A DNA stretch of 64,000 nt, taken from positions 4,588,001 through 4,652,000 of the forward strand of contig NZ_CP043959.1 in NCBI RefSeq assembly GCF_008632955.1, given 5' to 3'. This document shows positions 35,170-44,327 of this stretch, piece by piece; within the stretch, counting starts at the first letter, position 1, and every line of letters begins with the position of its first letter. This DNA is from Streptomyces tendae. Lineage in GTDB: Bacteria; Actinomycetota; Actinomycetes; Streptomycetales; Streptomycetaceae. The translations under genes were made by a program, and so were the position numbers. The notes under the pieces were generated by a model that searched no databases, had not been told where the DNA came from, and saw only the letters and a list, made by a program, of their open reading frames with translations.

Positions 35170-35811
35170 TCAGCCGGTGTGCCGGGACGTGCCGTCCCGG
35201 TCGCTTCGGGGGGCGTGCTGCGTGGTGGCCTCGGCGACCTGCCGCAGCGCGGAGGCGGTGGTGGTGTCGCCCACCTTGGCGGGCTGCTCACGCACCTGCC
35301 GGTGCCTGGAGGGGGTGAGACGGTCTCCGGGACCGGCCGGCCCCCGTACCTCGGCACCGCGCCCACGGCCCGCGCCGTCGCCGCCCGCCGCGGCGGCCGT
35401 ACCGCCCCGGCGTGACCCCGAGCCCCCGGTCCCGGCGCCGGCGGCGCCCGCGAGGAGCCCGCGCTCGGGATCGGCCGGCGGGCCTTCGCCGGCCGACGTG
35501 TCGTCCGTCAGGGCGGTCGCGGAGTCGGCGGCCCTGGCCCACTCCCCCTCCGTCCCGCGGGGGCGGGTGAGCCAGGCGACCGCCGCGCCGGTGAGGGCGA
35601 CGGGCCACTCCACGAGTCCGGCGACGCCGAGCACTCCCGCGCCGGCGTAGACGGCCATCCGGCGCCCGCGCGGCGACACCGCGCCGAGGGCGTCGAGGGC
35701 GCCGCCCGCGGCCCTGCCCACCTGCCCGGCGCCCGGCAGCCGCCGCAGGTGGGAGGTGACCGCCCGCAGCGGCTGCGGGAGATCCGACGCCCGCGACGTG
35801 TCCTGCTCCAT
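35170..35811 (-). CDS. Unknown membrane protein upstream of the P-type ATPase
   Basis: 213 aa. A helical N terminus (LPQPLRAVTSHLRRLPGAGQ) is followed by two closely spaced membrane segments (RMAVYAGAGVLGVAGLVEWP and VALTGAAVAWL) and a disordered Gly/Arg/Asp-rich C-terminal half. GGAGGT is 4 bases before the ATG. It ends 25 bases before the ATPase start on the same strand, so the two are probably one operon and it may be an accessory subunit. No family recognised. Confidence 0.78.
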   Translation of the reverse strand: MEQDTSRASDLPQPLRAVTSHLRRLPGAGQVGRAAGGALDALGAVSPRGRRMAVYAGAGVLGVAGLVEWPVALTGAAVAWLTRPRGTEGEWARAADSATALTDDTSAGEGPPADPERGLLAGAAGAGTGGSGSRRGGTAAAAGGDGAGRGRGAEVRGPAGPGDRLTPSRHRQVREQPAKVGDTTTASALRQVAEATTQHAPRSDRDGTSRHTG

Positions 35812-36069
35812 GTCGACCTCCACCGGCGCGCACCGCCGCCGGGCGCACTCGTCCGTTTCGTTGTCTTTCGCCCCATGGTCGGCCGTGACCGGCCCGGGCG
35901 CCTTCCCGGTACGCCCGAAGCGGTTGGGGCCCCGCCCGTGCCGCCGTCGGACCCGTGTCGGAACGGGCGCGCCGGGTACCAGGAACAGGCACACAGGCGT
36001 GCGCCCTCGACGGGCACCGGGAGACAGCGGCCGGGCGGACCGTCCGGTCGCGAAGGGAGTGGTCGGGTC

Positions 36070-36762
36070 ATGACGGAGAACGGCGAGGACGCCGCACGGA
36101 TGCGGCGCCCGGGGACACCGGACCTCCGTCTGGCCTCGGACGCACCGGGTGAGGCTCCGCCGCTCGACGTGCGGGCGGAGCCGAAGTTCGGGCAGGCGGA
36201 CGACTCCGGCCTCCCCCGGGACCGCAACCAGGCCATCCTGGAGGCGGCCAAGCAGGTCGGCGCGGTGCTCAAGCGGGGCGGGCACCTCTTCGCGCTGGCG
36301 GGCAGCGTCGCCGTGCACGCCCACGGCGGCAGCGGCAACCTCCAGCACGACGTCGACTTCTGTGTCCGCCCGCAGGACGCGGGGCCGGTCGCCGCCACGC
36401 TCCGGGACGCCGGGCTGACCGTCTACACCCCGCCCGAGGACTGGCTGATCAAGGCGACCTGCTTCGGCCAGGACGTCGACGTCATCTTCGAGCTGGCCCA
36501 CCGGCCGGTCTCCACCGAGATGCTGGAGCGAGCGCGGGAACTGCCCGTGGAGTCGGTCCGGATGCCGGTCCTGGCGCCGACCGACCTGCTGACCAGCCTC
36601 GTCGCCGCCTTCTCCGAGCACCACTGCGACTTCGGCGCCGTGCTGCCCATCGCCCGCGCGCTGCGCGAGAAGGTCGACTGGGAGCAGGTACGGCGCGACT
36701 GCGGCGACGCGCCCATGCCGGCCGCCTTCTTCTTCCTCCTGGAACGCCTGAACGTCATCTGA
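36070..36762 (+). CDS. Nucleotidyltransferase-fold protein
   Basis: 230 aa. LFALAGSVAVHAHGGSGNLQ gives the Gly-Ser of the polymerase-beta-like nucleotidyltransferase fold and HDVDFCV the metal-binding aspartates; DVDVIFELAHRPV supplies the third acidic strand. An N-terminal 50-residue tail is disordered. GGGAG lies before the ATG. It heads a three-gene set with a BON-like frame and a metallophosphoesterase. Substrate (RNA, protein or antibiotic) unknown. Confidence 0.82.
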   Translation: MTENGEDAARMRRPGTPDLRLASDAPGEAPPLDVRAEPKFGQADDSGLPRDRNQAILEAAKQVGAVLKRGGHLFALAGSVAVHAHGGSGNLQHDVDFCVRPQDAGPVAATLRDAGLTVYTPPEDWLIKATCFGQDVDVIFELAHRPVSTEMLERARELPVESVRMPVLAPTDLLTSLVAAFSEHHCDFGAVLPIARALREKVDWEQVRRDCGDAPMPAAFFFLLERLNVI

Positions 36763-36784
36763 CCCGCCCGTGGAAGGAACGCCC

Positions 36785-37071
36785 ATGAACACCCACGACG
36801 CCGGTCCGGCGGGCGGCGCCCCCCGCGGCGCCCCCCCGAGTACCGCATCGCCCACCTGCAGGACCGCCTCGCCTCGGAGGAGCTGGGCGAGCTCGGGGTG
36901 CGGGCCGAGGTCCGCGGCGGGGCCGTCCTGGTCACCGGCACCGTCCCCTCGGCCCGTTGCCGGGACGACGTCCTGGAGGTGGTGCGCGAGGAGCTCGGCG
37001 GGCTGGAGGTGCACTGCGACATCCTCGTGACCGAACCCTCGTCGCCCGACCACGCGGAGGAACTGTCATGA
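36785..37071 (+). pseudogene. BON-domain-like protein gene with a frameshift in a C-run
   Basis: The start MNTHDAGPAGGAPRGAP (GGAAGGA before the ATG) runs into seven consecutive C at about 36831; eight would put it in frame with YRIAHLQDRLASEELGELGV, RAEVRGGAVLVTGTVPSARC and RDDVLEVVREELGGLEVHCD to a stop at 37071. The second part looks like a BON domain and its stop overlaps the next start (ATGA), so the intended gene is clear. Could be a sequencing slip, a true mutation or a slippage switch. Confidence 0.72.
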
Positions 37072-37829
37072 TCCGGGTCGCCGCCGTCGGGGACATCCAC
37101 ATGGGACCCGACACCCGGGGCGTGCTGCGCCCCGCCTTCGACACGCTGCCCGACTGCGCGGACCTGCTGCTGCTGGCCGGGGACCTCACCCGGCACGGCA
37201 CGCTCGACGAGGCGCGGGTGGTGGCCGACGAGATCCGGGACCTGGGGGTGCCCGTGGTCGCCGTGCTCGGCAACCACGACCATCACGACGACCGGCAGGA
37301 CGAGGTGTCCGACCTGCTGCGGGGCGCCGGGGCGCACGTCCTGGAGGGCGAGTCGACGGTGCTGCGGATCGGGGACGCGCGCGTCGGCGTGGCCGGCACC
37401 AAGGGGTTCGGCGGCGGGTTCGTCGGCGCGAGCGCCGGGGAGTTCGGCGAGCCGGTGATGAAGGAGTTCGTCCGGGTCTCCCGCCGGTGTGCCGACGGCC
37501 TGCGGACCGCGCTGGAGCGGCTGGCGGAGGAGGACTGCGACGTGCGGATCGCGCTCACCCACTACTCCCCCGTGCCGGAGACGCTGGCCGGTGAGCCGGC
37601 GGAGATCTACCCGTTCCTGGGCAGTTATCTGCTGGCCGAGGCGATCGACACGGCCGGCGCCGACCTCGCCGTGCACGGGCACGCGCACGCGGGCAGCGAG
37701 CACGGCATGACCACCGGCGGCGTCAAGGTGCGCAACGTCGCCCAGCCGGTGATCGGGCGGGCCTTCCACGTCTACCACCTGCCGCTGCGCGAGCGGGTGG
37801 GCGCGGACGCCCGGGCGTCCGCCGGCTGA
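37068..37829 (+). CDS. Calcineurin-like metallophosphoesterase
   Basis: 253 aa. Metal-binding motifs are in order: GDIHMG, LLLAGDLTRHG, VLGNHDHH, a distal LTHYSPVPE and the final HGHAHAG. The ATG at 37068 overlaps the BON frame stop by 4 bases, so translation is coupled. Phosphodiesterase or phosphatase of unknown substrate; the pairing with a nucleotidyltransferase suggests opposing addition and removal of a nucleotide group, which is speculation. Confidence 0.87.
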   Translation: MIRVAAVGDIHMGPDTRGVLRPAFDTLPDCADLLLLAGDLTRHGTLDEARVVADEIRDLGVPVVAVLGNHDHHDDRQDEVSDLLRGAGAHVLEGESTVLRIGDARVGVAGTKGFGGGFVGASAGEFGEPVMKEFVRVSRRCADGLRTALERLAEEDCDVRIALTHYSPVPETLAGEPAEIYPFLGSYLLAEAIDTAGADLAVHGHAHAGSEHGMTTGGVKVRNVAQPVIGRAFHVYHLPLRERVGADARASAG

Positions 37830-38086
37830 CCCGGCCTCATCCCCGTTCCCCGCGCCGCCGGTTCACCCGGCGGCGCTCTCCTGTGCGCGGTCCCGCGTAC
37901 CGCCTGTGGTGTGAACGGTCCGCACGGCACACCTCTGACAAGCATCTTGTCTGCTTAGCATGCAGCTCCGTGTCCGCGGCCCGCCGTCGCGCGCCGGCCC
38001 GGGCCGCGGACCGCGCTCGCCTGCCCGCGTCGCCGCCGGCCTGCGCCAGCCGTCCATCCGCCGCACGCCGTACGAGAGGACACCAG

Positions 38087-39757
38087 ATGGCGCTGCCGGG
38101 CCGAACCGGACGACGACCTGCCCCCGCGCTCGCCCTCACGGCGCACGACACCGAACTGCGCACCGCCGCCCGGCACGTGTCGCGCCGTCGCTTCCTGACC
38201 GTCACCGCCGCTGCCGCCGCCCTCGCCTTCGGCACCAACCTCCCCACGCGCGGCGCGTTCGCCGCGCCCCGGCTCGACGCGGCCCGGATCACCGAGGACC
38301 CCTTCACCCTCGGCGTGGCCTCCGGGGACCCGCTGCCGGACTCGGTGCTCCTGTGGACCCGGCTCGCCCCGGCGCCCTTCCAGCCGGACGGCGGGATGGG
38401 ACAGCAGCAGGTCGAGGTGGCCTGGGAGGTGGCGCTCGACGACTCGTTCGCCCTCGTGGTGCGCGGCGGCACCGTCGTGGCCCACCCCGAGTACGCGCAC
38501 AGCGTGCGGGCCGACGTGCGCGGGCTGGATCCCGGCCGGCCCTACTACTACCGGTTCCGCACGGGCGCCTGGATCAGCCCGACGGGCCGCACCCGGACCG
38601 CCCCCGCGGCGGGCGAGGACGTCACACGCCTGCGGCTGGCAGCGGTGGCCTGCCAGGCGTACCACGACGGCTACTACACCGTGCACCGGCAGCTGGCGCG
38701 GGAGGACGTCGACGTGGTGTTCCACCTCGGCGACTACCTGTACGAGTACGCCGTCAACTCCGCGGGCGGCGCCCGGAACTACACGGACCGGGTGCTGCCG
38801 TCCGTGTTCAACCGGGAGACGACGACCCTCGCGGACTACCGGATGCGCTACGCGCTGTACAAGAGCGACCCCGACCTGCGGGCCGCGCACGCCGCACCAC
38901 CGTTCGTCGTCACCTGGGACGACCACGAGACGGAGAACAACTACGCGGCCGAGCACGACGAGAACGGCAGCGACCCGGCGCTGTTCCTGGCCCGGCGGGC
39001 CGCCGCCTACCGCGCCTACTGGGAGAACCAGCCGCTGCGCGCCGGCCAGCTCCCCGACGGCCCCGACGCCCAGCTGTTCCGCCGCCTGAACTGGGGCACG
39101 CTCGCGCAGTTCGACGTGCTGGACACCCGGCAGTACCGCTCCGACCAGGCCTACGGCGACGTCACACACGTGCCCGGCCCCGAGTCGGACGACCCGGCAC
39201 GCAGCCTCACCGGCGACGCCCAGGAGCGCTGGCTGCTCGACGGCTGGGCCGCTTCCGGGGCGTTGTGGAACGTGATGCCCCAGCAGGTGTGCTTCTCGCA
39301 GCGCGCGCTGGACCTCAACGCTCAGGCCAAGCTGTCCATGGACGCCTGGGACGGCTACCGGGCCAACCGCGGCCGGCTCGTCGCCGGGGCCAAGGCGGCC
39401 GGCGTCGAGAACTGGCTGGTGCTCACCGGCGACGTCCATGTGGCGTACGCCTTCGACATCAAGGAGGACTTCGGCGACGCCGGTTCGGCCACCTTGGGCA
39501 CGGAGCTCACCTGCACCTCGGTGACCAGCGGCCGGGACGGGGCGGAGCACCCGGCCAACTGGGACACCCTCATGAGGGCCAACCCGCACCTGCGCCACTA
39601 CGACGGGCGGCGCGGCTATCTCCGGGTCGAGCTGAACCGGGAGAACGCGCGCGCCGACTTCCGCACCGTGCCGGCCGTGACGACGCCCGGCGCGGCCGTC
39701 ACCACCGCCGCCTCCTTCGTCACGGAGGCGGGCGCCCCCGGGCTCAGGCCCGTCTGA
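38087..39757 (+). CDS. phoD: PhoD-type alkaline phosphatase/phosphodiesterase, Tat-exported
   Basis: 556 aa. A Tat signal (SRRRFLTVTAAAAALAFG, twin Arg) lies near residue 30. The mature enzyme has FTLGVASGDPLPDSVLLWTR, VFHLGDYLYEYA, WDDHETENNY and LTGDVHVAYAFD, all PhoD metal-site motifs. GAGAGG precedes the ATG at 38087. Upstream, GTTCACCCG (37861) and an inverted GTTCACACC (37908-37916) resemble halves of PhoP binding boxes, which control phoD in other Streptomyces. It releases phosphate from esters and teichoic acid outside the cell. Confidence 0.9.
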   Translation: MALPGRTGRRPAPALALTAHDTELRTAARHVSRRRFLTVTAAAAALAFGTNLPTRGAFAAPRLDAARITEDPFTLGVASGDPLPDSVLLWTRLAPAPFQPDGGMGQQQVEVAWEVALDDSFALVVRGGTVVAHPEYAHSVRADVRGLDPGRPYYYRFRTGAWISPTGRTRTAPAAGEDVTRLRLAAVACQAYHDGYYTVHRQLAREDVDVVFHLGDYLYEYAVNSAGGARNYTDRVLPSVFNRETTTLADYRMRYALYKSDPDLRAAHAAPPFVVTWDDHETENNYAAEHDENGSDPALFLARRAAAYRAYWENQPLRAGQLPDGPDAQLFRRLNWGTLAQFDVLDTRQYRSDQAYGDVTHVPGPESDDPARSLTGDAQERWLLDGWAASGALWNVMPQQVCFSQRALDLNAQAKLSMDAWDGYRANRGRLVAGAKAAGVENWLVLTGDVHVAYAFDIKEDFGDAGSATLGTELTCTSVTSGRDGAEHPANWDTLMRANPHLRHYDGRRGYLRVELNRENARADFRTVPAVTTPGAAVTTAASFVTEAGAPGLRPV

Positions 39758-39910
39758 CGTCACCCGGCCGACCCGTCCGCGTACTGCACTTGGGGCCGGT
39801 CGTCGTATCGAACGTGTCAATCCCGGCGTGTCCTGACATCCCGTCGGGCACGCCAGGCAAGGCCTAAGTCTCCTCGACAGCTCGCCGCCCGAACGAAGGA
39901 GACGTACCGA

Positions 39911-41281
39911 ATGGTCCTCAGACACGCCCGGACCGCGCGCCACTCGGCCCTGACGGCACTCGGCGCCCTCGTCCTCGCCGGCCTTCCCTGCGCGGCGGCG
40001 GCGGACGCCTCCCCCGTGGCGGGCCCCGCGCCCGGTGCGGCCCAGACCCTCGGCGCCGACCGGCCCTCCCCGCACCTGCTCACCGCCCTCCAGCGCGACC
40101 TGGACCTGGACGCCGAGCAGGCGTCCACGCGTCTGGTCAACGAGGCGGAGGCGGGCACCCGTGCGGGCCGGCTGCGCAACTCCCTGGGCGAGCGGTACGC
40201 CGGTGCCTGGCTGCGCGGCGCGACCGCCGACGAGCTGACGGTGGCGACCACCGACGCCGGGGACGTGGCGGCCATCGAGGCCGAGGGCGCCACCGCACAG
40301 GTGGTGGAGCGGCCGCTGGCCGCACTGGAGGCGGCGAAGGAGAAGCTGGACGCGGCGGCGGGCCGGGTCACCGCCCTCGACACGCCCGTCTGGTACATCG
40401 ACGTGCCGAAGAACCGGGTCGTGGTGCAGGCGGTCGACCAGGCGGCGGGCACCGCGCTCGTGAAGGCCGCCGGACTCGAGCAGGAGGACATCGGTATCCG
40501 GCTGTCCGCCGACAGGCCCCGGCTGCTGCAGGACATCACCGGCGGTGACGCCTACTACATCAACGACTCGGCGCGCTGCTCGGTCGGTTTCTCCGTCACC
40601 AAGGGCACGCAGCCGGGCTTCGTGACGGCCGGGCACTGCGGCAGGGCGGGCGCCACGACGACCGGCTACGACCGCACCGCGCAGGGCACCTTCCAGGCGT
40701 CCGTCTTCCCCGGGAAGGACATGGCGTGGGTGGCCACCCAGAGCCAGTGGACGCCGACGCCCGACGTCAAGGCGCAGAGCGGCCAGGAGGTCCAGGTCAC
40801 CGGCTCGGCGCAGGCGCTCGTGGGGGCGTCGGTGTGCCGCTCCGGCTCCACGACGGGATGGCACTGCGGCACGATCGAGCAGCACGACGCGAGCGTCCGC
40901 TACCCGGAGGGCACGGTCGACGGGCTGACCCGGACCACGGTGTGCGCCGAGCCGGGCGACTCCGGCGGGCCGTACGTCGCGGGCGCCCAGGCGCAGGGGG
41001 TCACGTCCGGCGGTTCCGGCGACTGCACCAACGGCGGTACGACGTTCTTCCAGCCGGTCAACCCGATCCTGTCCGAGTACGGCCTGACCCTGGCCACGGC
41101 GGCCGCGCAGGCCGCGACCGGGCAGCAGGAGGCCGGGGCCCGGGCGTGGACCGCCGGCTCGGTCTACGAGGCGGGCTCCACGGTCACCCGTGACGGTGTG
41201 ACGTACCAGTGCCTGCAGACGCACCAGGCGCAGGGGGCGTGGGCCCCGGCCGGGACCCCGGCACTCTGGCAGCGGCTCTGA
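39911..41281 (+). CDS. Streptogrisin-like S1 protease with pro-domain and chitin-binding tail
   Basis: 456 aa. Signal peptide (about 1-33), alpha-lytic-type pro-domain (about 50-207), mature chymotrypsin-fold protease from near 208 (DITGGDAYYI) with catalytic His242 (TAGHCG), Asp270 and Ser351 (GDSGGP), and a C-terminal carbohydrate-binding module type 5/12 (WTAGSVYEAGSTVTRDGVTY to WQRL). The layout matches streptogrisin C. AAGGAG is before the ATG. Secreted, probably acting on chitin-associated protein. Confidence 0.92.
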   Translation: MVLRHARTARHSALTALGALVLAGLPCAAAADASPVAGPAPGAAQTLGADRPSPHLLTALQRDLDLDAEQASTRLVNEAEAGTRAGRLRNSLGERYAGAWLRGATADELTVATTDAGDVAAIEAEGATAQVVERPLAALEAAKEKLDAAAGRVTALDTPVWYIDVPKNRVVVQAVDQAAGTALVKAAGLEQEDIGIRLSADRPRLLQDITGGDAYYINDSARCSVGFSVTKGTQPGFVTAGHCGRAGATTTGYDRTAQGTFQASVFPGKDMAWVATQSQWTPTPDVKAQSGQEVQVTGSAQALVGASVCRSGSTTGWHCGTIEQHDASVRYPEGTVDGLTRTTVCAEPGDSGGPYVAGAQAQGVTSGGSGDCTNGGTTFFQPVNPILSEYGLTLATAAAQAATGQQEAGARAWTAGSVYEAGSTVTRDGVTYQCLQTHQAQGAWAPAGTPALWQRL

Positions 41282-41364
41282 CGGACCGGCCGTACGGCGT
41301 CGGCGGTGGCCTGCGGGCCGCACCCGGCGCCCTGTCCCGTGGTCGCCGTCACCCGCGGGGCGGG

Positions 41365-42459
41365 TCAGGGCTGTTCGGCGAGCAGCGCGTAGGCGGTGGC
41401 GAGGAACGGGTCGTGGGAGCGGAACCGGCGGGTGCACACCGCGGCCAGCGCGGTGCCGGTGTCGGGGCGGTAGCCGAGGAACGCCTGCTGCCCGAGGGTG
41501 GCCCCGCTGTGGAAGTACAGGGGGCCGCCGTCGGTCGGGTGCCGGAACCAGGCGACGGTGTGCACGTGTCGGTGCCCGATGCCCCGGCGCAGGACGGGCG
41601 TGCGTACGGCGCGCAGCGCGCCCGCCAGTTGTGGGCAGCGACCGGGGTCGAGATGGGCTTCGAGGAAGGTCAGCAGGTCGTGCGGGGTGGCCCGGACCGC
41701 GCCGGCCGCCCGGAAGCCGCCCGCGTCGAAGGCGGGCAGCGTGCCCGTGCCGTCCTTGCCGTGCCCGACGGCGTCGTGTCCGTCGGTGGCCGGGTGGGGG
41801 GCGGTGTCGTGGAGGGCCAGGGGGGCGAGCAGCCGGCCGGCGAGCAGGTCCTGCCAGTCGGTGCCGGTGGCGGCGCCGAGGGCGTGGCCGAGGACGGCGA
41901 CGCCGAAGTTGGAGTAGCGCCAGCGGGTGCCGGGGCGGTGCCGGGGACGGTACCGCAGGAAGGCGTCGACGACGCGGGCGTCGGGGTAACGGCCGTACGG
42001 GTTGGTGCGCCAGGCGGGCAGGGCGCGGGGGTAGAAGCCGGCGGGGAGCGCGGGCAGTCCGGCGGTGTGGGTGACGAGGTGCGCGAGGGTGACCGGCGTG
42101 GTGCCGGGCGGGCGCCGGGCGCCGAGGAGGGCGGCGGCCGGTTCGCCGCCGGTGAGCAGGCCGCTGTCCACCAGGTGGGCCAGCAGCAGTCCGGTGTACG
42201 CCTTGGTGGCCGAGCCGATCTCGTAGCGCAGCCGGTCGCGGGGACGCCCGGACGGCTCGCCGGTGCCGCCGGTGACCACCGTGCGGCGGCCGTGGCGGGA
42301 GAGCGCGAAAACGGTGTCGGGGGCTTCGGCCGCGGCGACCGCCTCGGCCAGCCGCTCCGTCCACCTCCCGTCGTCGGCGCGGCTGTTCGCGCTCTCCGGC
42401 GGCCCGTCCTCCCGGTCGGCGGGCGGGCCCGGCCAGGAGGTGCGGTACGCCGTCGTCAT
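41365..42459 (-). CDS. Beta-lactamase-fold (class C) serine hydrolase
   Basis: 364 aa. SxxK is Ser-Ala-Thr-Lys in YEIGSATKAYTGLLLAHL, the second motif is Tyr-Ser-Asn in WRYSNFGVAVLG, and HTAGLP is typical. No signal peptide, so likely cytoplasmic; esterase, peptidase or transferase activities are all possible. ATG at 42459 overlaps the end of the broken toroid gene (ATGA), placing it last in the operon that begins at 45230. Confidence 0.88.
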   Translation of the reverse strand: MTTAYRTSWPGPPADREDGPPESANSRADDGRWTERLAEAVAAAEAPDTVFALSRHGRRTVVTGGTGEPSGRPRDRLRYEIGSATKAYTGLLLAHLVDSGLLTGGEPAAALLGARRPPGTTPVTLAHLVTHTAGLPALPAGFYPRALPAWRTNPYGRYPDARVVDAFLRYRPRHRPGTRWRYSNFGVAVLGHALGAATGTDWQDLLAGRLLAPLALHDTAPHPATDGHDAVGHGKDGTGTLPAFDAGGFRAAGAVRATPHDLLTFLEAHLDPGRCPQLAGALRAVRTPVLRRGIGHRHVHTVAWFRHPTDGGPLYFHSGATLGQQAFLGYRPDTGTALAAVCTRRFRSHDPFLATAYALLAEQP

Positions 42460-43338
42460 GAGGCCTGGACGAGCTCGGTCAGGGCGCGGGAGGTGGCCAG
42501 GACCGAGGCGAACGCGGCGACCAGGGTGGGGTGGTACACGACGTCGAAGACGGCTTCCTCGTCGCCCTCGGGCATGTCACGGATGGCGGGCATGGCACCG
42601 TCGGGCTGCTGGGCGGCGGCGAACGCCCGCCAGGCCGTCTCGTCGAGGGTGGGGCGGGGCAGACAGGCGTCGACGACGAGGAGTTCGCCGAGCAGGTCCC
42701 AGCGCTGCAGGTCCAGCCAGTCGTCGATCCACGCGGGCAGCCAGGTCGCCAGGTACGCGGCGATGTCCTCGGGCAGCCCGTCAGTGCGTGATGTCGTAGG
42801 CGATGTGGCCCTCGACGGTCCAGGGTTCGGGGGTGCGGGCCAGCCAGGTGGCGCGCAGGGCCTCGGACTCCGCCGGGCGGGGGGTGAGCCCGAAACGCCG
42901 CTGGAACGAGGACAGTCCGAGCCGCCGGGTGGGGGTGGTCTCGAAGGCGAACCAGCTGTCCAGACGGTTGTTCAGCACCACGTGCTGTTCCAGCTCGGGC
43001 TGGCTGTAGCCGAGTTCGCGGAACGGCAGGTAGACCTCGAAGGGGATCGGGGAGGCCGGTTCGGTGCGCTGGCCGCGGACCAGCATGGTGCCGCCGTCCA
43101 GGGTCTCGCGCCAGATGTGGTCGAGCAGTTTGCGGGCCAGGTCCGCCTGCCGGGATCCGGACACGCCCTCGCGGAAGAGCACCTTGCAGACGAGGGCGAG
43201 TTCACCGACCGGTTTGAAGCGTTCGAGGAAGCCCACCTCCGGGTCCACGTCGGGCTCCAGCCGGAAGCCGTCGCGGTGTGCCCAGAGCCATTCCATGGCG
43301 CCGACACCGACGGTGTGGACGAGACGGGTGTCGGTCAT
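42456..43338 (-). pseudogene. Paralogue of the 43335-44327 gene, broken by a short deletion
   Basis: Residues 1-185 (MTDTRLVHTVGVGAMEWLWA to VEGHIAYDITH) end at a TGA at 42781. Homology to the upstream paralogue then resumes in another frame (GLPEDIAAYLATWLPAWIDD, DLLGELLVVDACLPRP, AAAQQPDGAMPAIRDM, VVYHPTLVAAFASVLATSRA) to a stop at 42456 overlapping the hydrolase start. Comparison with the paralogue suggests about 35 bases were lost at the junction. Both parts keep good codon bias. It may still make the N-terminal two thirds. Unknown function; looks like the family called DUF6895, from memory. Confidence 0.75.
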
Positions 43339-44327
43339 GCCGGCGCTCCTTGTCCGTCGGGCCGCTGCCCCGCCACGGCTCCGGCGGGCGGGGCGTCCGG
43401 GCGGGCACCGGCCAGGACCGCCGCGAAGGCGGCCATGAGGGTGGAGTGGTAGTGGTGCAGGAAGTAGCGGTCGCCGCCGTCACCGGGCCTCGCGCCGAGG
43501 TCGCCGAGGTCCCGGTCGTCCAGGGGGATCTCGCCGGACGGGCCCCGGGCGGCGACCAGGCGCTGCCAGGCGTCGACGGGCGCCTCCTCGCCGGTCGTGC
43601 GGGCCACGACGGCGGCCACGGCGAGGAGTTCGCCGCCGAGGTCCCACATCCCCGCCTCCAGGCAGGTGTCGAGCCAGGGCGGCAGCCAGTCCGTCAGATA
43701 GGCGACCAGGTCCAGGGGCATGGCGGCGGCGTCGCGCCCCCAGTCGCTGAGGTGGAAGACGACGTGGGTGAGGGCGTATCCGGCGTCGCGGCCGAAGGTC
43801 CACGGCTCGGGCAGTCCGCCGAGCCAGGTCTGCGGCAGGTCCGCCGGTGCCTGCCCGAAGCGGTGGATGCCGCAGCGTTCCTCGGCGCGCAGCACGCCGA
43901 GCCGTCGTGTCGGATCCTGTTCGGTCAGCCGCCAGCCGCGGGTGCGGGCCACCACCGCGGCCGCCTGTTCGAAGGCGGGGTGCCGCAGCCCGGCCGAGGC
44001 GAGGGCGGCGTACACCTCCAACGGGTAGGTGGCGAACGGCTCCAGGCGTTGCAGCCGCAGGAACAGTTCACCCTCGTGCGTCTCCTGCCAGGCGAAGTCC
44101 AGCAGTCCGCGGGCGCGGGCGTGCAGCGGGTCGGAGGGTTCCGTGTGCCGGGCGACGGTCGCGCAGACCTGGGCGAGTTCGCCGAGCGGTTTCCAGCTGC
44201 GGTCGACCTCGCCGTCGACGGCGAGCGCGTCGTCGCCGAGGGCGAAGTCGGGCCTGCGGGAGTCCACCCAGGCCAGCGCGTCCCCGGCGACGGTGCGGAG
44301 GTCCTCCGCGGTGCGGGGCGCGGTCAC
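43335..44327 (-). CDS. Unknown protein, presumed helical toroid (DUF6895-like)
   Basis: 330 aa, nearly all helical, with regularly spaced segments such as RSWKPLGELAQVCATVARHT, LHARARGLLDFAWQETHEGE, FATYPLEVYAALASAGLRHP and YALTHVVFHLSDWG, and a PSGEIP / DGGDRYFLHHYHSTLMAAFA end. Such spacing suggests an alpha/alpha toroid like terpene cyclases or LanC, but I see no DxDD or zinc triad. GTG start overlaps the previous stop (GTGA). Its stop overlaps the next paralogue (ATGA). Family assignment from memory and unverified. Confidence 0.75.
   Translation of the reverse strand: MTAPRTAEDLRTVAGDALAWVDSRRPDFALGDDALAVDGEVDRSWKPLGELAQVCATVARHTEPSDPLHARARGLLDFAWQETHEGELFLRLQRLEPFATYPLEVYAALASAGLRHPAFEQAAAVVARTRGWRLTEQDPTRRLGVLRAEERCGIHRFGQAPADLPQTWLGGLPEPWTFGRDAGYALTHVVFHLSDWGRDAAAMPLDLVAYLTDWLPPWLDTCLEAGMWDLGGELLAVAAVVARTTGEEAPVDAWQRLVAARGPSGEIPLDDRDLGDLGARPGDGGDRYFLHHYHSTLMAAFAAVLAGARPDAPPAGAVAGQRPDGQGAPA

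Noticed and set aside
30459..35318. A very long open frame on the plus strand, antisense to the P-type ATPase gene
   Set aside because: High G/C third positions on the real strand remove stop codons from the antisense strand. The translation is Gly/Arg/Gln-rich without motifs.
37861..37916. Complete PHO box for phoD
   Set aside because: Two GTTCAC-type halves exist but are about 45 bases apart and in opposite directions, not the usual 11-base direct repeats; left as a remark only.
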